Origin: JAADFF01 sp013153035
GTDB lineage: Bacteria > Coprothermobacterota > Coprothermobacteria > Coprothermobacterales > JAADFF01
Direction: 5' to 3' (one strand)
DNA: 64,000 bases
Assembly: GCA_026184435.1 (NCBI GenBank)
Contig: CP046447.1
In this document: piece by piece, positions 7,457 to 16,752 of the stretch
Numbering within the stretch: position 1 is the first letter of the stretch
Layout of the letters: the number at the start of each line of letters is the position of its first letter
Program-made: the position numbers and the translations under genes
Notes under the pieces: generated by a model
The model's input: only the letters and a program-made list of their open reading frames with translations
The model's database searches: none
Told to the model about the DNA's origin: nothing

Positions 7457-9082
7457 TTAGAAGTCCATTCCGCCCATTCCTGGAGCTGGAGCGGGTGTCT
7501 CCTTCTCAGGCTCCTCGGCAACGAGTGCCTCGGTTGTGATAATCATTGCAGCGATAGATGCAGCATTCTGGAGTGCTGCACGGGTGACCTTAGCTGGATC
7601 GATGATACCAGCCTCGAACATATTCTCATATTCACCCTTGGCTGCATTGAAGCCTATTGGATACTCTCTCTTCTTCATCTCCTCAACGATGACAGCACCC
7701 TCATAACCGGCATTGTCAGCAATAACCCTTGCTGGCCAGTGGAGTGCCCTGTAGACGATGCGCACACCAGTTGCCTCGTCGCCCTCGAGCTCGCTCTCGA
7801 GCTCTTCAAGTGTCTTGAGTGTGTGGAGGTATGTTGTACCACCACCGGCAACGACACCCTCCTCGACGGCTGCCTTGGTTGCATTGACGGCATCCTCTAC
7901 TCTGTGCTTCTTCTCCTTCATCTCGGTCTCGGTTGCAGCACCGACACGGATGACTGCTACACCACCGGCGAGCTTAGCAAGACGCTCCTGGAGCTTCTCC
8001 TTCTCATACTCAGAATCGGTCTGCTCCATCTGCTTCTTAATCTGCTCAATACGAGCCTTGATTGCCTCAGGATCGCCCTTACCATCAACGATGATGGTGC
8101 GGTCCTTGTTGATACGTACGAGCTTTGCACGACCGAACATATCAGGTGTTGCATTCTCAAAGGTAATGCCAAGTTCCTCAGAGATAACCTGACCGCCAGT
8201 CAGGATAGCGATATCCTGGAGCATAGCCTTTCTTCTCTCACCAAAGCCAGGAGCCTTAACAGCAGCAGCTGTGAATGTGCCTCTGAGCTTGTTGACAATC
8301 AGTGTAGCAAGAGCCTCGCCCTCGACATCCTCAGCAATGATAAGGAATGTACGGCTTGTCTGCACAATCTTCTCAAGCAGTGGCAGGAACTCCTGGAGAT
8401 TGGAGATCTTCTTATCGGTGATGACGATAACAGGATCCTCAAGAACAACCTCCATCTTCTCAGGATCAGTGATGAAGTATGGAGAAATGTATCCACGGTC
8501 AAACTCCATACCCTCGACAACCTCAAGCTCTATGTCAAGGCCCTTACCCTCCTCAACGGTGATAACACCGTCACGGCCGACCTTGTCCATAGCTTCTGCA
8601 ATAATCTCACCAATCTTTGGATCCTTAGCAGAAATTGTGGCAACCTCTGCAATCTCCTTCTTGTCCTTAACCTCACGGGCAAGCTTCTTAATCTCCTCAA
8701 CAACCTTCTCAACTGCTTTCTCAATACCCCTTCTCAGGGCTATTGGATTGGCACCGGCCTCAACATTCTTCAGACCCTCACGAACAAGAGCCTGTGCAAG
8801 AACGATAGCGGTTGTTGTACCGTCACCGGCAACATCATTTGTCTTAGAGGCAACCTCCTTAGCAAGCTGAGCACCAAGGTTCTCAAACTTATCGGGAAGG
8901 TCAATCTCCTTTGCTATGGTAACACCATCGTTTGTAATCAGAGGAGAACCAAACTTCCTCTCCAGAACAACATATCTCCCTTTAGGACCAAGTGTCCTTT
9001 TGACAGCCTCGGCAAGCTTATTTACACCGCGCTCAAGAGCCTTACGACCCTCTACGCCAAACTCGAGCATCTTTGCAGCCAT
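7457..9082 (-). CDS. groL: Chaperonin GroEL (Hsp60)
   Basis: GroEL is the ATP-driven 14-mer folding chamber. The ATG at 9082 follows GGGAGGTGGGAGCC and gives 541 residues. An in-frame GTG at 9091 overlaps the site and is rejected. Visible marks are TLGPKGRYV, NDGVTIAKEI, the nucleotide-binding DGTTTA motif and GGGTTYLH. The C-terminal tail ends GMGGMDF, typical of group I chaperonins. It is co-transcribed with groES, 28 bp upstream, under two CIRCE-like operators. Confidence 0.99.
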   Translation of the reverse strand: MAAKMLEFGVEGRKALERGVNKLAEAVKRTLGPKGRYVVLERKFGSPLITNDGVTIAKEIDLPDKFENLGAQLAKEVASKTNDVAGDGTTTAIVLAQALVREGLKNVEAGANPIALRRGIEKAVEKVVEEIKKLAREVKDKKEIAEVATISAKDPKIGEIIAEAMDKVGRDGVITVEEGKGLDIELEVVEGMEFDRGYISPYFITDPEKMEVVLEDPVIVITDKKISNLQEFLPLLEKIVQTSRTFLIIAEDVEGEALATLIVNKLRGTFTAAAVKAPGFGERRKAMLQDIAILTGGQVISEELGITFENATPDMFGRAKLVRINKDRTIIVDGKGDPEAIKARIEQIKKQMEQTDSEYEKEKLQERLAKLAGGVAVIRVGAATETEMKEKKHRVEDAVNATKAAVEEGVVAGGGTTYLHTLKTLEELESELEGDEATGVRIVYRALHWPARVIADNAGYEGAVIVEEMKKREYPIGFNAAKGEYENMFEAGIIDPAKVTRAALQNAASIAAMIITTEALVAEEPEKETPAPAPGMGGMDF

Positions 9083-9110
9083 GGCTCCCACCTCCCTTTC
9101 TTAATTTTTA

Positions 9111-9401
9111 TTACTCTTCTACGATGGCGAGAACGTCTCTCTCAGAGAGAATGAGATACTTCTCGTCACCAATCTTTACCTCTGTACCGGCATACTTGGA
9201 GAAGATAACCTTATCTCCAACCTTTACCTCCATCTCGGCACGCTGACCATTGTCAAGGAGCTTACCCTTACCTACTGCGACAACCTCGCCCTCCTGTGGC
9301 TTCTCCTTGGCAGTGTCAGGAATGAGAATACCGCTCTTTGTCTTGACTTCCTTCTCAAGGGGTTTTACTACGATTCTGTCACCTAGTGGTCTCAGCTTCA
9401 T
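9111..9401 (-). CDS. groES: Co-chaperonin GroES (Hsp10)
   Basis: GroES is the lid of the GroEL chamber. It is 96 residues and begins MKLRPLGDRIVVKPLEKEVK, with the mobile loop SGILIPDTAKEKPQEGEVVA and VIFSKYAGTEVK. The ATG follows GGGAGGTGA. It is the first gene of the heat-shock operon; its leader contains a CIRCE-like inverted repeat. Confidence 0.99.
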   Translation of the reverse strand: MKLRPLGDRIVVKPLEKEVKTKSGILIPDTAKEKPQEGEVVAVGKGKLLDNGQRAEMEVKVGDKVIFSKYAGTEVKIGDEKYLILSERDVLAIVEE

Positions 9402-9425
9402 AGCCCCGTCACCTCCCTATCAGTT

Positions 9426-9452
9426 TTAGCAATCTTTGTATTTTATTGCTAC
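9426..9452 (-). promoter_or_regulatory. CIRCE-like operator, imperfect copy (groES leader)
   Basis: TTAGCAATC-N9-TATTGCTAC keeps the architecture of CIRCE (TTAGCACTC-N9-GAGTGCTAA), the site of the HrcA heat-shock repressor: 9-bp half-sites and a 9-bp spacer. The inner bases of the half-sites differ from the consensus. It lies downstream of the -10 box, in the transcribed leader. Confidence 0.75.
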
Positions 9453-9466
9453 TCAGGTTCAATTAG

Positions 9467-9472
9467 ATTATA
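9467..9472 (-). promoter_or_regulatory. -10 box of groESL
   Basis: A perfect TATAAT on the minus strand lies between the two CIRCE-like repeats. The hexamer 17 bp upstream, GTATAT, is a poor -35, so the promoter is called mainly from position. Confidence 0.55.
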
Positions 9473-9502
9473 CCACAAAGCCATGCAAAATATACATCAC
9501 TT

Positions 9503-9529
9503 TTAGCAATATGTTGAAAGTATTGCTAA
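9503..9529 (-). promoter_or_regulatory. CIRCE-like operator, perfect copy (upstream of groES promoter)
   Basis: TTAGCAATA-N9-TATTGCTAA is a perfect inverted repeat with 9-bp arms and a 9-bp spacer. The outer TTAGCA/TGCTAA bases are exactly those of CIRCE. Its centre is about 77 bp from that of the second copy, so two HrcA dimers could flank the promoter. Confidence 0.8.
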
Positions 9530-9817
9530 TGCAGTGTGAGAGCGATGTTTACATCAAAAAACACATGTAAATGTCTTAATACCGACCGCTGAGATTTTCA
9601 AGAAAAGTAAGAGAAATAGCAGCTCATAGCACTGTTATACCATGAATGAAATAACAAAGGGTTTTCTCTATTCCTTTGACTTTTCCATAGAGTACTACTT
9701 TCCATCTGCAACGGTATTATATTCAATGTCCCAGAATACCACTATGGGAATGTAGCCTAACCCGGTCGGCGGAAAAAGAAAAAAACAGATAGGATATAGT
9801 CGCTCATATCCACAATG

Positions 9818-9899
9818 TGTATCACATACAGGACATTTCCCAGAAAAAGTGTCTTACCAGCAGGACACTTTTTGTGGAATTTGTATCACACACAGGACA
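9818..9899. repeat. Pair of 18-bp direct repeats
   Basis: TGTATCACATACAGGACA (9818-9835) recurs as TGTATCACACACAGGACA (9882-9899), one mismatch in 18. A third partial CAGGACA lies inside the hairpin between them. Short repeats ending in TG/CA beside a transferable island could be the remains of an insertion sequence end. No transposase fragment is present. Confidence 0.55.
9844..9873 (-). terminator. Probable terminator of the defence operon
   Basis: AAAAAGTGTC-N10-GACACTTTTT is a perfect inverted repeat about 80 bp past the stop codon of the DUF262 gene. The GC core is only five pairs, so strength is uncertain. It is symmetrical and could act on both strands. Confidence 0.5.
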
Positions 9900-9953
9900 G
9901 ACAATAACGCACTACCATCTAAGACAAAACAACCGAATATATTCTCCCAATAG

Positions 9954-11675
9954 TCACATTACCAAAGTTTTAATTTCCTTTTTTATCAGTTCTTCCCGCA
10001 TATGAATAAACTCCCTAAACCGTTCTTCTACTATGGAAGCTGGTGTATCATCATCCACACTTTGGAGTATTTCTAGCATCTCACCATTAATAAAATGCTT
10101 ATCCAGAATAAGTCTTACTGCCTCTTTACTACCATGAATTTTGATCATTTCTTGTATATAAGAAGCCGGAGATTTACTACTAATATGACGATTGGTAGAT
10201 GATAAGATGAGTGTTCTGTTAAGTACAGAGTCCACCTCTTCCTTTATCCCTTTTCTCTCTAAAAATTTTTTAGGAAATATATGATGGTCATCCAAATCAC
10301 CCTGAGAAAAGCTAATAGTATCCTTTTCATAGAAATCCCAAGCCCCTTTTCTAAAGAGTAGATTAAATACTCCCTTGTACTTTGAACTACCGGCACTTTT
10401 TGTACTAATTTTCACAAGAGGAAACTCATTCCAAAATCTTAAAACAGTTTCTGGGAGCCTTTTATTATCTTTCAGCCATTCTACAAGATCTTTAAAATCT
10501 TTTGTAAGTCGAGAATCCGTTGAACTCGAGTATCTTTCAGAAAATATAGCACTCCAATACCACTTATCTATTTTGGAAATATCTATATTCAGTTCGCCTT
10601 TTCTATCTTTTAAAAACAATCCAAGGAAAACAGTAATCATTGCAGGATATGAAAACCATTTTCGATCAGGAATACCGTAGTTACTATCAAACAATCTTTT
10701 TAAGATCTTCTCTTCTAGAAGATCCACAGCAATAACCCACGAGTCTTCGTTAATAATATCAGAATCAATTTTAACAAGTTCCCTCGCTTTCAAATTCAAA
10801 TCATGAGATAAGGCAATTCCTTGTACTATATAATATGGAACTTTAGTATTCTTTACATCTTCTCCTGCAAACTTTCTAATGTGATATCCATTCTCATATG
10901 CTTGTTCCCATAACCTTCTTAAGTTAATAAACTTGTATAGGCGGGCTGTTAACAAATCAAATACAGACAATTTAACTCCTGTCCTGTTAATTCTCTCAAA
11001 TAAAACCGCTATTTTATCAGGCTTTTCACTTATGGAAATAGTTAACAGATGAACATGATAATCCATAAGATTACTTAAATAACTATAGATTTTTTCCGCA
11101 GTTTTTTCATCGAATACATGTTCAAAATGTTTATACCAATACTTTGAAAAACTCCTCTCACTTTTTAGGAAAGATACAGGTATAATCTTTCTATGGACCA
11201 ACTTGTCAATATCATAATCTCCATCCCCCATGAGAGCTCTATATTCTCTCCACTCCTTAGACCAGCTAAAGACCGCTTCTTCCACATTACCTTCAGCCAA
11301 AGCATCTAGTTTTATAAAAAACACATATGGATTAGATGTATTTTTTAATGGTATATCTGGCTCATACAGAGCATAGAAAATTGAGGTAATACGCTGCTGC
11401 CCATCAAGGATAATCATATTAGGATTTGGGGAAAACTCGTTATTGACCATTGTAACTCCCTCTATAGGAATTACATTAAAATGGACATTAGTCGGGTCAA
11501 CTTGCTGAACAAGAAATGTACCTATAAACATCTTCTCCAATATGGAAACAATAAGCTCCTCTATATCATTTCTAGACCATACAAAACTTCTTTGAAAATC
11601 AGGTAAAACAACCTCTCCTCTATATGCCTTCCTAACTAAATCTAACACTTTTTCTTTTCTCCATCCAAGCTCCAT
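9954..11675 (-). CDS. DUF262/DUF1524 (GmrSD-like) protein
   Basis: This 573-residue protein has the two-domain plan of GmrSD type IV restriction enzymes. The N-terminal DUF262 domain has PDFQRSFVWS and the nucleotide-binding ILDGQQRITSIFYAL. The C-terminal DUF1524 region has DDHHIFPKKFL and LNRTLILSSTNRHISSKSP, an HNH-type nuclease pattern. The ATG at 11675 after AAAGGAAGTGATACGC is preferred to an in-frame GTG at 11684. It is the last gene of the restriction-modification operon, 5 bp after the metallopeptidase gene. By eye it is richer in A+T than neighbouring housekeeping genes, which fits horizontal acquisition. GmrSD homologues attack modified phage DNA; that role is inferred here. Confidence 0.85.
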   Translation of the reverse strand: MELGWRKEKVLDLVRKAYRGEVVLPDFQRSFVWSRNDIEELIVSILEKMFIGTFLVQQVDPTNVHFNVIPIEGVTMVNNEFSPNPNMIILDGQQRITSIFYALYEPDIPLKNTSNPYVFFIKLDALAEGNVEEAVFSWSKEWREYRALMGDGDYDIDKLVHRKIIPVSFLKSERSFSKYWYKHFEHVFDEKTAEKIYSYLSNLMDYHVHLLTISISEKPDKIAVLFERINRTGVKLSVFDLLTARLYKFINLRRLWEQAYENGYHIRKFAGEDVKNTKVPYYIVQGIALSHDLNLKARELVKIDSDIINEDSWVIAVDLLEEKILKRLFDSNYGIPDRKWFSYPAMITVFLGLFLKDRKGELNIDISKIDKWYWSAIFSERYSSSTDSRLTKDFKDLVEWLKDNKRLPETVLRFWNEFPLVKISTKSAGSSKYKGVFNLLFRKGAWDFYEKDTISFSQGDLDDHHIFPKKFLERKGIKEEVDSVLNRTLILSSTNRHISSKSPASYIQEMIKIHGSKEAVRLILDKHFINGEMLEILQSVDDDTPASIVEERFREFIHMREELIKKEIKTLVM

Positions 11676-11680
11676 GCGTA

Positions 11681-12229
11681 TCACTTCCTTTCTTGTATAG
11701 CATATAGGTAAGATGACAATTTCTTATGTATTTTTTCATGGTCTCCAAACAACTCGTCTATAACACGCCAAAAAGCCTTGTTGTGATTTCTATATACAAA
11801 GTGGAGCATTTCGTGAAAGACAATGTAATCAATAAGATGTTTTGGCAAATACCGGGCAAGGGTATTTATTGTAATATTGCCCTTTGAAGAATTGCTACCC
11901 CATCTTGTACGCATCAGCCTAAACAACACCTTATTAGGTCTGTTTCCAACTATAGGTGCATATTCCTCTATCTTGCTGAGAACATATTCTCTAAACTCAG
12001 TCATGGACATAGGATTGATACTAACCTGTTTTGAAAGCCTTGCTATTTCATCCTCCACGCTCTTTATATGCTTTTGCCTATCATCTATTTTCTTCTTATA
12101 CTTTTCATAGACCATCTTCGCCACTTCATCGCTTGGGGCAATAACAATAATCTCCTGTGGAGTTATCTTAATGCGAGGATGCTTTACCTTTCTATAAACA
12201 ACCTTGTAGGGCAACCTTCGCTTACTCAT
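11681..12229 (-). CDS. YgjP-like (DUF45) metallopeptidase-fold protein
   Basis: The product is 182 residues from the ATG at 12229 (after GAGGAAGAGGACA), overlapping the hsdR stop by 8 bp. The C-terminal zinc motif is HEMLHFVYRNHNKAFW (HExxH followed by NHxxxFW), and upstream is the family's RWGSNSSKGNITINTLARYLP. YgjP/DUF45 proteins often follow type I hsdR genes; one E. coli homologue is reported as a UTP pyrophosphatase. The cellular role beside restriction systems is not settled. Translational coupling to HsdR suggests a shared function. Confidence 0.85.
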   Translation of the reverse strand: MSKRRLPYKVVYRKVKHPRIKITPQEIIVIAPSDEVAKMVYEKYKKKIDDRQKHIKSVEDEIARLSKQVSINPMSMTEFREYVLSKIEEYAPIVGNRPNKVLFRLMRTRWGSNSSKGNITINTLARYLPKHLIDYIVFHEMLHFVYRNHNKAFWRVIDELFGDHEKIHKKLSSYLYAIQERK

Positions 12230-15200
12230 TGTCCTCTTCCTCAAGAACATTTCTTATTGTGTCAAGAATCTCATCAATAAAGTTTCCTAAATCGTCAATC
12301 TGGTCAACAATTTTGAACTCAGGATCTAAAAGTTCCAGCTCATCAACAATAATCTCGGTCATCATCTTGGTAGAACCAAACGACTCAATTAACCGCTTCA
12401 CCACCCTCTTCACACCTTCTGCATTTTTCTTCAAAGAAAACTCTGGAAAATATAGTTTCAAAGCCCTATAAACTCTATACTCCTCATCGGTTAAATCGTA
12501 TTTCTCCCTCTCCTCCAGCACCTCTCTGTAAGCATCAAGAAGCTCTATAACATTGCTCTTTATCTCTTCCTCATACGCCTCTTTACCCCTTCTGAGAATC
12601 TTATAAACCCTTTTAATCTTTTCCTTTAAATCAACGGGAACATAGTCAGATATAGACAGCTCCCTCAAGATATCATCAACCGTCATACCGCTCACGGTTA
12701 TTTCCATCTCAAGAACTGCACCCTTAGCAGGCGTAGCCTTGCCACTAATCTGTTTGACAACTTGCTCCACAAACTGGGCATCTATCCTGGCAACCTTTGA
12801 ATCCCTTACCTCATCAGGTTCCTCAAATTCCAATGTGGGCATGACAGCAGCCGACACCGATTTCTTGTATCTTCTTGCCAGTTTCCTAACTCCACGATTC
12901 ATTTTCTCTTCCACTTCAAGAACAAATGAAGTTATCACATAAGCCCTATCAATCACATTTTTTTCATCACGGGAAAGGGACACCTGCACCATCTTAAGCG
13001 TGGCAAGTTTGCTTCTTATCTTCTTAGCAAGCATGACAACCTGCCGCCAAATAAGGACCTCTTCATTGTCACTGCCATACAAGCTTTTCTGTGAGGCAAT
13101 GCGTCTAGCAAGCTCCGCAGAAAGCCAATTTCTCTCATTACTCCCAAGCCTGTAAATATCTTCAACATTTAAATACTCTTCATCTTTCACTCTGATATTC
13201 TTCAGCTCTGCGATAAGCCTCACAAGAAGGGCATCTATTTCATCAACAACCTTTTTCGGGTCATTGAAGGTTTTTAACACATCTCCCTTTTCCTGATACT
13301 CCAGAAGTGCCCTTTCAATATTCTTAAGAATTCCTACATAGTCAAACACAATACCGCTATCTTTGCCGGGATATGGCCTATTTGTGCGGGCCAGTGCCTG
13401 CAGAAGTCCTCCATCTGTCATAAATCTATCAAAATACATAACCCTTAAGACTGGGACATCATAGCCAGTCAAGAGCATATTGGTAACAACAAGTATTCTC
13501 GGCTCTGCACTCCTGTCATAATCCCCTCTGAAATTATCTATAAACTCTTTTTTTAGCAATTCATAGGGCTTGCCATACCTCTTCTCAGCATCAAGTATGT
13601 ATTCCTGAATATACCCTGATGAATGCGTTGCATCATTTTCACTAAAGACAGCCTCTACCCACGAAGGAGAATATTCAACACCCCTTTCTTTCGTCTCTTC
13701 TCTAAGATACTTATCAATAAGCATGCGGTACTTTGCCGCAAGCTCACGGGAAGCGGCAACAACAAGCGCCTTGAACTTACCGTTTACCTCATCAAGGAAA
13801 TGCTTTGTTATATCTCTGGCTATGATATTCATTCTCTGCTCGTGTCCAAGAAAATCCGCAAGCTTCAGATTCTTGGCAACTTCCTCCTCAATATCCCCAA
13901 CACTGACATAAGCCCCTTCCTGCTTCATAGCCTCCTGAAGTCTTCTACGAACCTCCTTCAGTGCCTCATCAATCTTCTCATCTTTTAGATGCACATCAGG
14001 AAGCCTATCCACAAGGACAATGGGAAGTGTATATCCGTCTTCCAATGAATCGGCAATAAAATACCTATCAAGTATTGGTCCAAAAATGCTTGTTGTATCT
14101 TTCTCCTCTTTCTCAGAAAACTTCGGTGTTCCAGTAAATGCAAACATCGGGGCTTTTGCAAGGAGGGTTCTCATAAACCTTCCCATTTTGCCAGCCTGTG
14201 AGCGATGTCCCTCATCGATGAAAACGGTTATCTTCTTGCTCGTCCTAACAGTCTCGTGTCCGACTCTCTCTTCCTGCTCACACAGCTTTATAAGCTCATC
14301 AAAGGCATCCTCTTGAAACTTGTGAATAAGTGTAACAATGTGTCCCCTCTTGCCCTGACAACCAGAGGTCTTTATAGTCTTCACAAGGTCCTCAATGGTC
14401 TCCATCATGTAAGGCTTATCTACACCTTTAGGCTCTATGGACATAAGCACCTTGTAAATCTGCTCCGCAAGAGATTTCCTATCCACAACAAAGAAAACAG
14501 ACTTGGCTATATCTTTACCATCACGAGACACTTCCAACTTCTCGGTGCTGAGCTTGATAGCCGCAAAAGCCATTGTCAAACTCTTACCCGTTCCCTGCCA
14601 ATGCCATATGACACCACCGGGCTTTTCGTCCTCTGGCATCTCTCCAGAGACATAGCGTTTCACTCGTGTAAATATCTTTGATGCAGCCCTATACTGCATA
14701 TAGCGGGCAATGATTTTATCCTCTTTATCTGGCCTGACATAGATGTAATATTTGAGGATATCAAGGAGAACAGGGGGATACAGAAAGCCTAAACGATACA
14801 GAAGAGGACTTTCCACATCCTTAGAAGTGCCATCGGGCAGTATAAGTTTTGTATCCCATATAGTGGCTATTTTCTCTTTGTCAAGCAATGAATAGCCCCC
14901 GTAACTCCGCCACGGCATTGTGGCAAAGTATCGTATACCCCTGTCCTCCGGTTCAATATTTCCCTGTGCTGCCACACCTATTTGAACCATCGTATACAAC
15001 TCGGGAAATTTTCTCTGATATGCACTAATTTGGTCAAATGCTTCTTCCCAAGACACCTCTTCTCCTCCGGGATTTTTCAGCTCTATATTCACAATGGGAA
15101 TACCGTTGATGAAAAGCACAATATCAAGCCTGTATCTGTCCACTCTCAGCTGACTGGCAAGCACAAAGCTGTTATTCTCCACCCGCTTAAAGTCAATATA

Positions 15201-15533
15201 TTTGTAGTTGCCACTGTCTGATATATAACCACCTCTTATGAGCCCTAAAAACTCCTTAGCGCTGTGTATAAGACCGGTATCGCTGGCACCAGTGACCTGA
15301 ACAATCTCCTTCAACCTCTGCACCATCTCAGAAACTATAGCATTGTGGTATGGGGTATCAGAGAGATTATTGATACGTTTTATCTGCCTTCGTAGTTCCT
15401 CCTCCCAAACAGGGAAATCGGGGGATACCAGCTCTATATTCTTGCCCGGAACATGCTGCCAGCCCCAAAGGGATAAAGCATCTATAAGGTCTTTTTCATA
15501 TTCGGCCTCACTACTATATGTTAGAGACTGCAT
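12222..15533 (-). CDS. hsdR: Type I restriction enzyme, R subunit (HsdR)
   Basis: HsdR is the ATP-driven translocase and nuclease subunit that cuts unmethylated DNA. The 1103 residues include an N-terminal nuclease domain with LDIVLFINGIPIVNIELK (PD-(D/E)xK type). The helicase core follows: Walker A HWQGTGKSLT, motif II FIDEGHRSQ, motif III FAFTGTPKFS, and ALARTNRPYPGKDSGIVFDY (motifs V-VI). The C-terminal part is helical. The ATG overlaps the end of hsdS by 20 bp and ends overlapping the metallopeptidase gene. No frameshift is seen, so it looks functional. Confidence 0.97.
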   Translation of the reverse strand: MQSLTYSSEAEYEKDLIDALSLWGWQHVPGKNIELVSPDFPVWEEELRRQIKRINNLSDTPYHNAIVSEMVQRLKEIVQVTGASDTGLIHSAKEFLGLIRGGYISDSGNYKYIDFKRVENNSFVLASQLRVDRYRLDIVLFINGIPIVNIELKNPGGEEVSWEEAFDQISAYQRKFPELYTMVQIGVAAQGNIEPEDRGIRYFATMPWRSYGGYSLLDKEKIATIWDTKLILPDGTSKDVESPLLYRLGFLYPPVLLDILKYYIYVRPDKEDKIIARYMQYRAASKIFTRVKRYVSGEMPEDEKPGGVIWHWQGTGKSLTMAFAAIKLSTEKLEVSRDGKDIAKSVFFVVDRKSLAEQIYKVLMSIEPKGVDKPYMMETIEDLVKTIKTSGCQGKRGHIVTLIHKFQEDAFDELIKLCEQEERVGHETVRTSKKITVFIDEGHRSQAGKMGRFMRTLLAKAPMFAFTGTPKFSEKEEKDTTSIFGPILDRYFIADSLEDGYTLPIVLVDRLPDVHLKDEKIDEALKEVRRRLQEAMKQEGAYVSVGDIEEEVAKNLKLADFLGHEQRMNIIARDITKHFLDEVNGKFKALVVAASRELAAKYRMLIDKYLREETKERGVEYSPSWVEAVFSENDATHSSGYIQEYILDAEKRYGKPYELLKKEFIDNFRGDYDRSAEPRILVVTNMLLTGYDVPVLRVMYFDRFMTDGGLLQALARTNRPYPGKDSGIVFDYVGILKNIERALLEYQEKGDVLKTFNDPKKVVDEIDALLVRLIAELKNIRVKDEEYLNVEDIYRLGSNERNWLSAELARRIASQKSLYGSDNEEVLIWRQVVMLAKKIRSKLATLKMVQVSLSRDEKNVIDRAYVITSFVLEVEEKMNRGVRKLARRYKKSVSAAVMPTLEFEEPDEVRDSKVARIDAQFVEQVVKQISGKATPAKGAVLEMEITVSGMTVDDILRELSISDYVPVDLKEKIKRVYKILRRGKEAYEEEIKSNVIELLDAYREVLEEREKYDLTDEEYRVYRALKLYFPEFSLKKNAEGVKRVVKRLIESFGSTKMMTEIIVDELELLDPEFKIVDQIDDLGNFIDEILDTIRNVLEEEDNE

Positions 15534-16752
15534 CTACCTTCACCCGCCTTTTACCGGTGATGAGGTCATTCAAAAGTCCCTTTTTCACCTGCTCAAGGTG
15601 TTTCTTCTTCTCCCTAAGCGTTTGTATATATTCATCAACAGTGGAGAGTATCTCGGCTATCTTTTTCTGCTCTGGAAGTGGGGGGAGAGGGAGAAGAAGG
15701 GACTTTATTTGTTCTTTCGTAACACTTTTAAAAGTACTACCTCCAGAAATATTTTTCAATGTATCACCAAGAAAAGAGAGAAAAGAATAAAACAAATAAA
15801 AATTGTCTATTTCTTTTCTACTTCGTAAAGCCGCCAAGCCCCTTCCCAAAGCTATACGCATATTGGATATATTAACTTCTCCAACCGGAGCCCTGACCGA
15901 TAACAATACATCTCCAACTTCTGAAACTTTGTTATACATAGAGGTATACATGGAAGGATTAGGATAAATCGCACCAAACTCATTCTTACCCTGCATAAAG
16001 GGCAATCCTTCTCCCTCTGTATTGTAATATTCCGATGGAGGAGATTGTCCCATTACTACTTCCACCACATTACCTAACTTCACAACTTGCCAATCCTTTG
16101 GGATTCTACCAATCTCGGTTTCTTTAAACTCTGTATGGCCTATTCCCTCTGTAAGAAGTTTGCTAAGAAGTCCTTTCTTCATTCTCTCTGCATGCTCTAT
16201 TTCCCTATCTACCGTTGATATCTCCTCATCAACAGTAGAAAGTATCTCGGCTATTTTCTTCTGCTCTGGAAGTGGGGGCAGGGGAAGGGGAAGATTTTCT
16301 ATAGAATAAAAATGGATTCGCTTTGAACCAGTTCCATCTGCAAAATTTTCTAACCATGTATAGAACTCAGGTCTAGAAAAGTAATAAAACAAATAATAAG
16401 GATCTATCAAACTTATATCTATATCAAAAGCAGGAACATCCCTGGTGGATAAATATCCATCAAGACTATCTGGCACTATACCTAAAGCGCCCTTATGCAA
16501 GTTTTGTTTTCCATATATGAATTGTCCTTTTCTTCTGACATAATATGTAGTATTCGGAGAAACCTTAACATCCTTATCTTTGTATTCTCTTTTCACAACA
16601 CCTTTTACTCTCAACTTAACAGTCAATATTCTGTCTTCTCTAACCACCTGTGCCTTTTCAAATGATTCAGTCAAAACCTCCCCCAAGTTCACAACCCTCC
16701 AATCTTCAGGAATACAGCCTATTTCTGTTTCCTTATAGCCTTGCTTACACAT
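15514..16752 (-). CDS. hsdS: Type I restriction enzyme, specificity subunit (HsdS)
   Basis: HsdS selects the bipartite target for HsdM and HsdR. The product is 412 residues with two target-recognition domains, each opened by a TEIGxIPxDW motif (near residues 8 and 212). Each is closed by a coiled-coil spacer starting LPPLPEQKKIAEILSTVDE. The ATG at 16752, giving MCKQGYKETEIG, overlaps the stop of the membrane-protein gene by 8 bp. An earlier ATG at 16767 is possible. A 53-bp near-identical direct repeat lies in the two spacer regions. Confidence 0.95.
   Translation of the reverse strand: MCKQGYKETEIGCIPEDWRVVNLGEVLTESFEKAQVVREDRILTVKLRVKGVVKREYKDKDVKVSPNTTYYVRRKGQFIYGKQNLHKGALGIVPDSLDGYLSTRDVPAFDIDISLIDPYYLFYYFSRPEFYTWLENFADGTGSKRIHFYSIENLPLPLPPLPEQKKIAEILSTVDEEISTVDREIEHAERMKKGLLSKLLTEGIGHTEFKETEIGRIPKDWQVVKLGNVVEVVMGQSPPSEYYNTEGEGLPFMQGKNEFGAIYPNPSMYTSMYNKVSEVGDVLLSVRAPVGEVNISNMRIALGRGLAALRSRKEIDNFYLFYSFLSFLGDTLKNISGGSTFKSVTKEQIKSLLLPLPPLPEQKKIAEILSTVDEYIQTLREKKKHLEQVKKGLLNDLITGKRRVKVDAVSNI
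15632..16278. repeat. 53-bp direct repeats inside hsdS
   Basis: Positions 15632-15684 and 16226-16278 agree at 49 of 53 bases and encode the two LPEQKKIAEILSTVDE spacer helices. They bracket the second target-recognition domain, 594 bp apart. Such repeats are a known substrate for recombination that swaps or deletes recognition domains. Confidence 0.85.

Larger units (their letters stand above)
9530..9953. other. Intergenic stretch with direct repeats, between groES and the defence island
   Basis: About 420 bases without a gene. It holds two 18-bp direct repeats and a hairpin between them (listed separately) close to the end of the DUF262 gene. The remaining 280 bases show no frame, RNA or repeat I can support. 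Confidence 0.6.

Noticed and set aside
7739..9154. A 471-codon open frame on the plus strand opposite groEL and groES
   Set aside because: It mirrors the strongly conserved groEL/groES genes, has a composition rich in Leu, Cys and Thr, and lacks a ribosome site and any recognisable domain.
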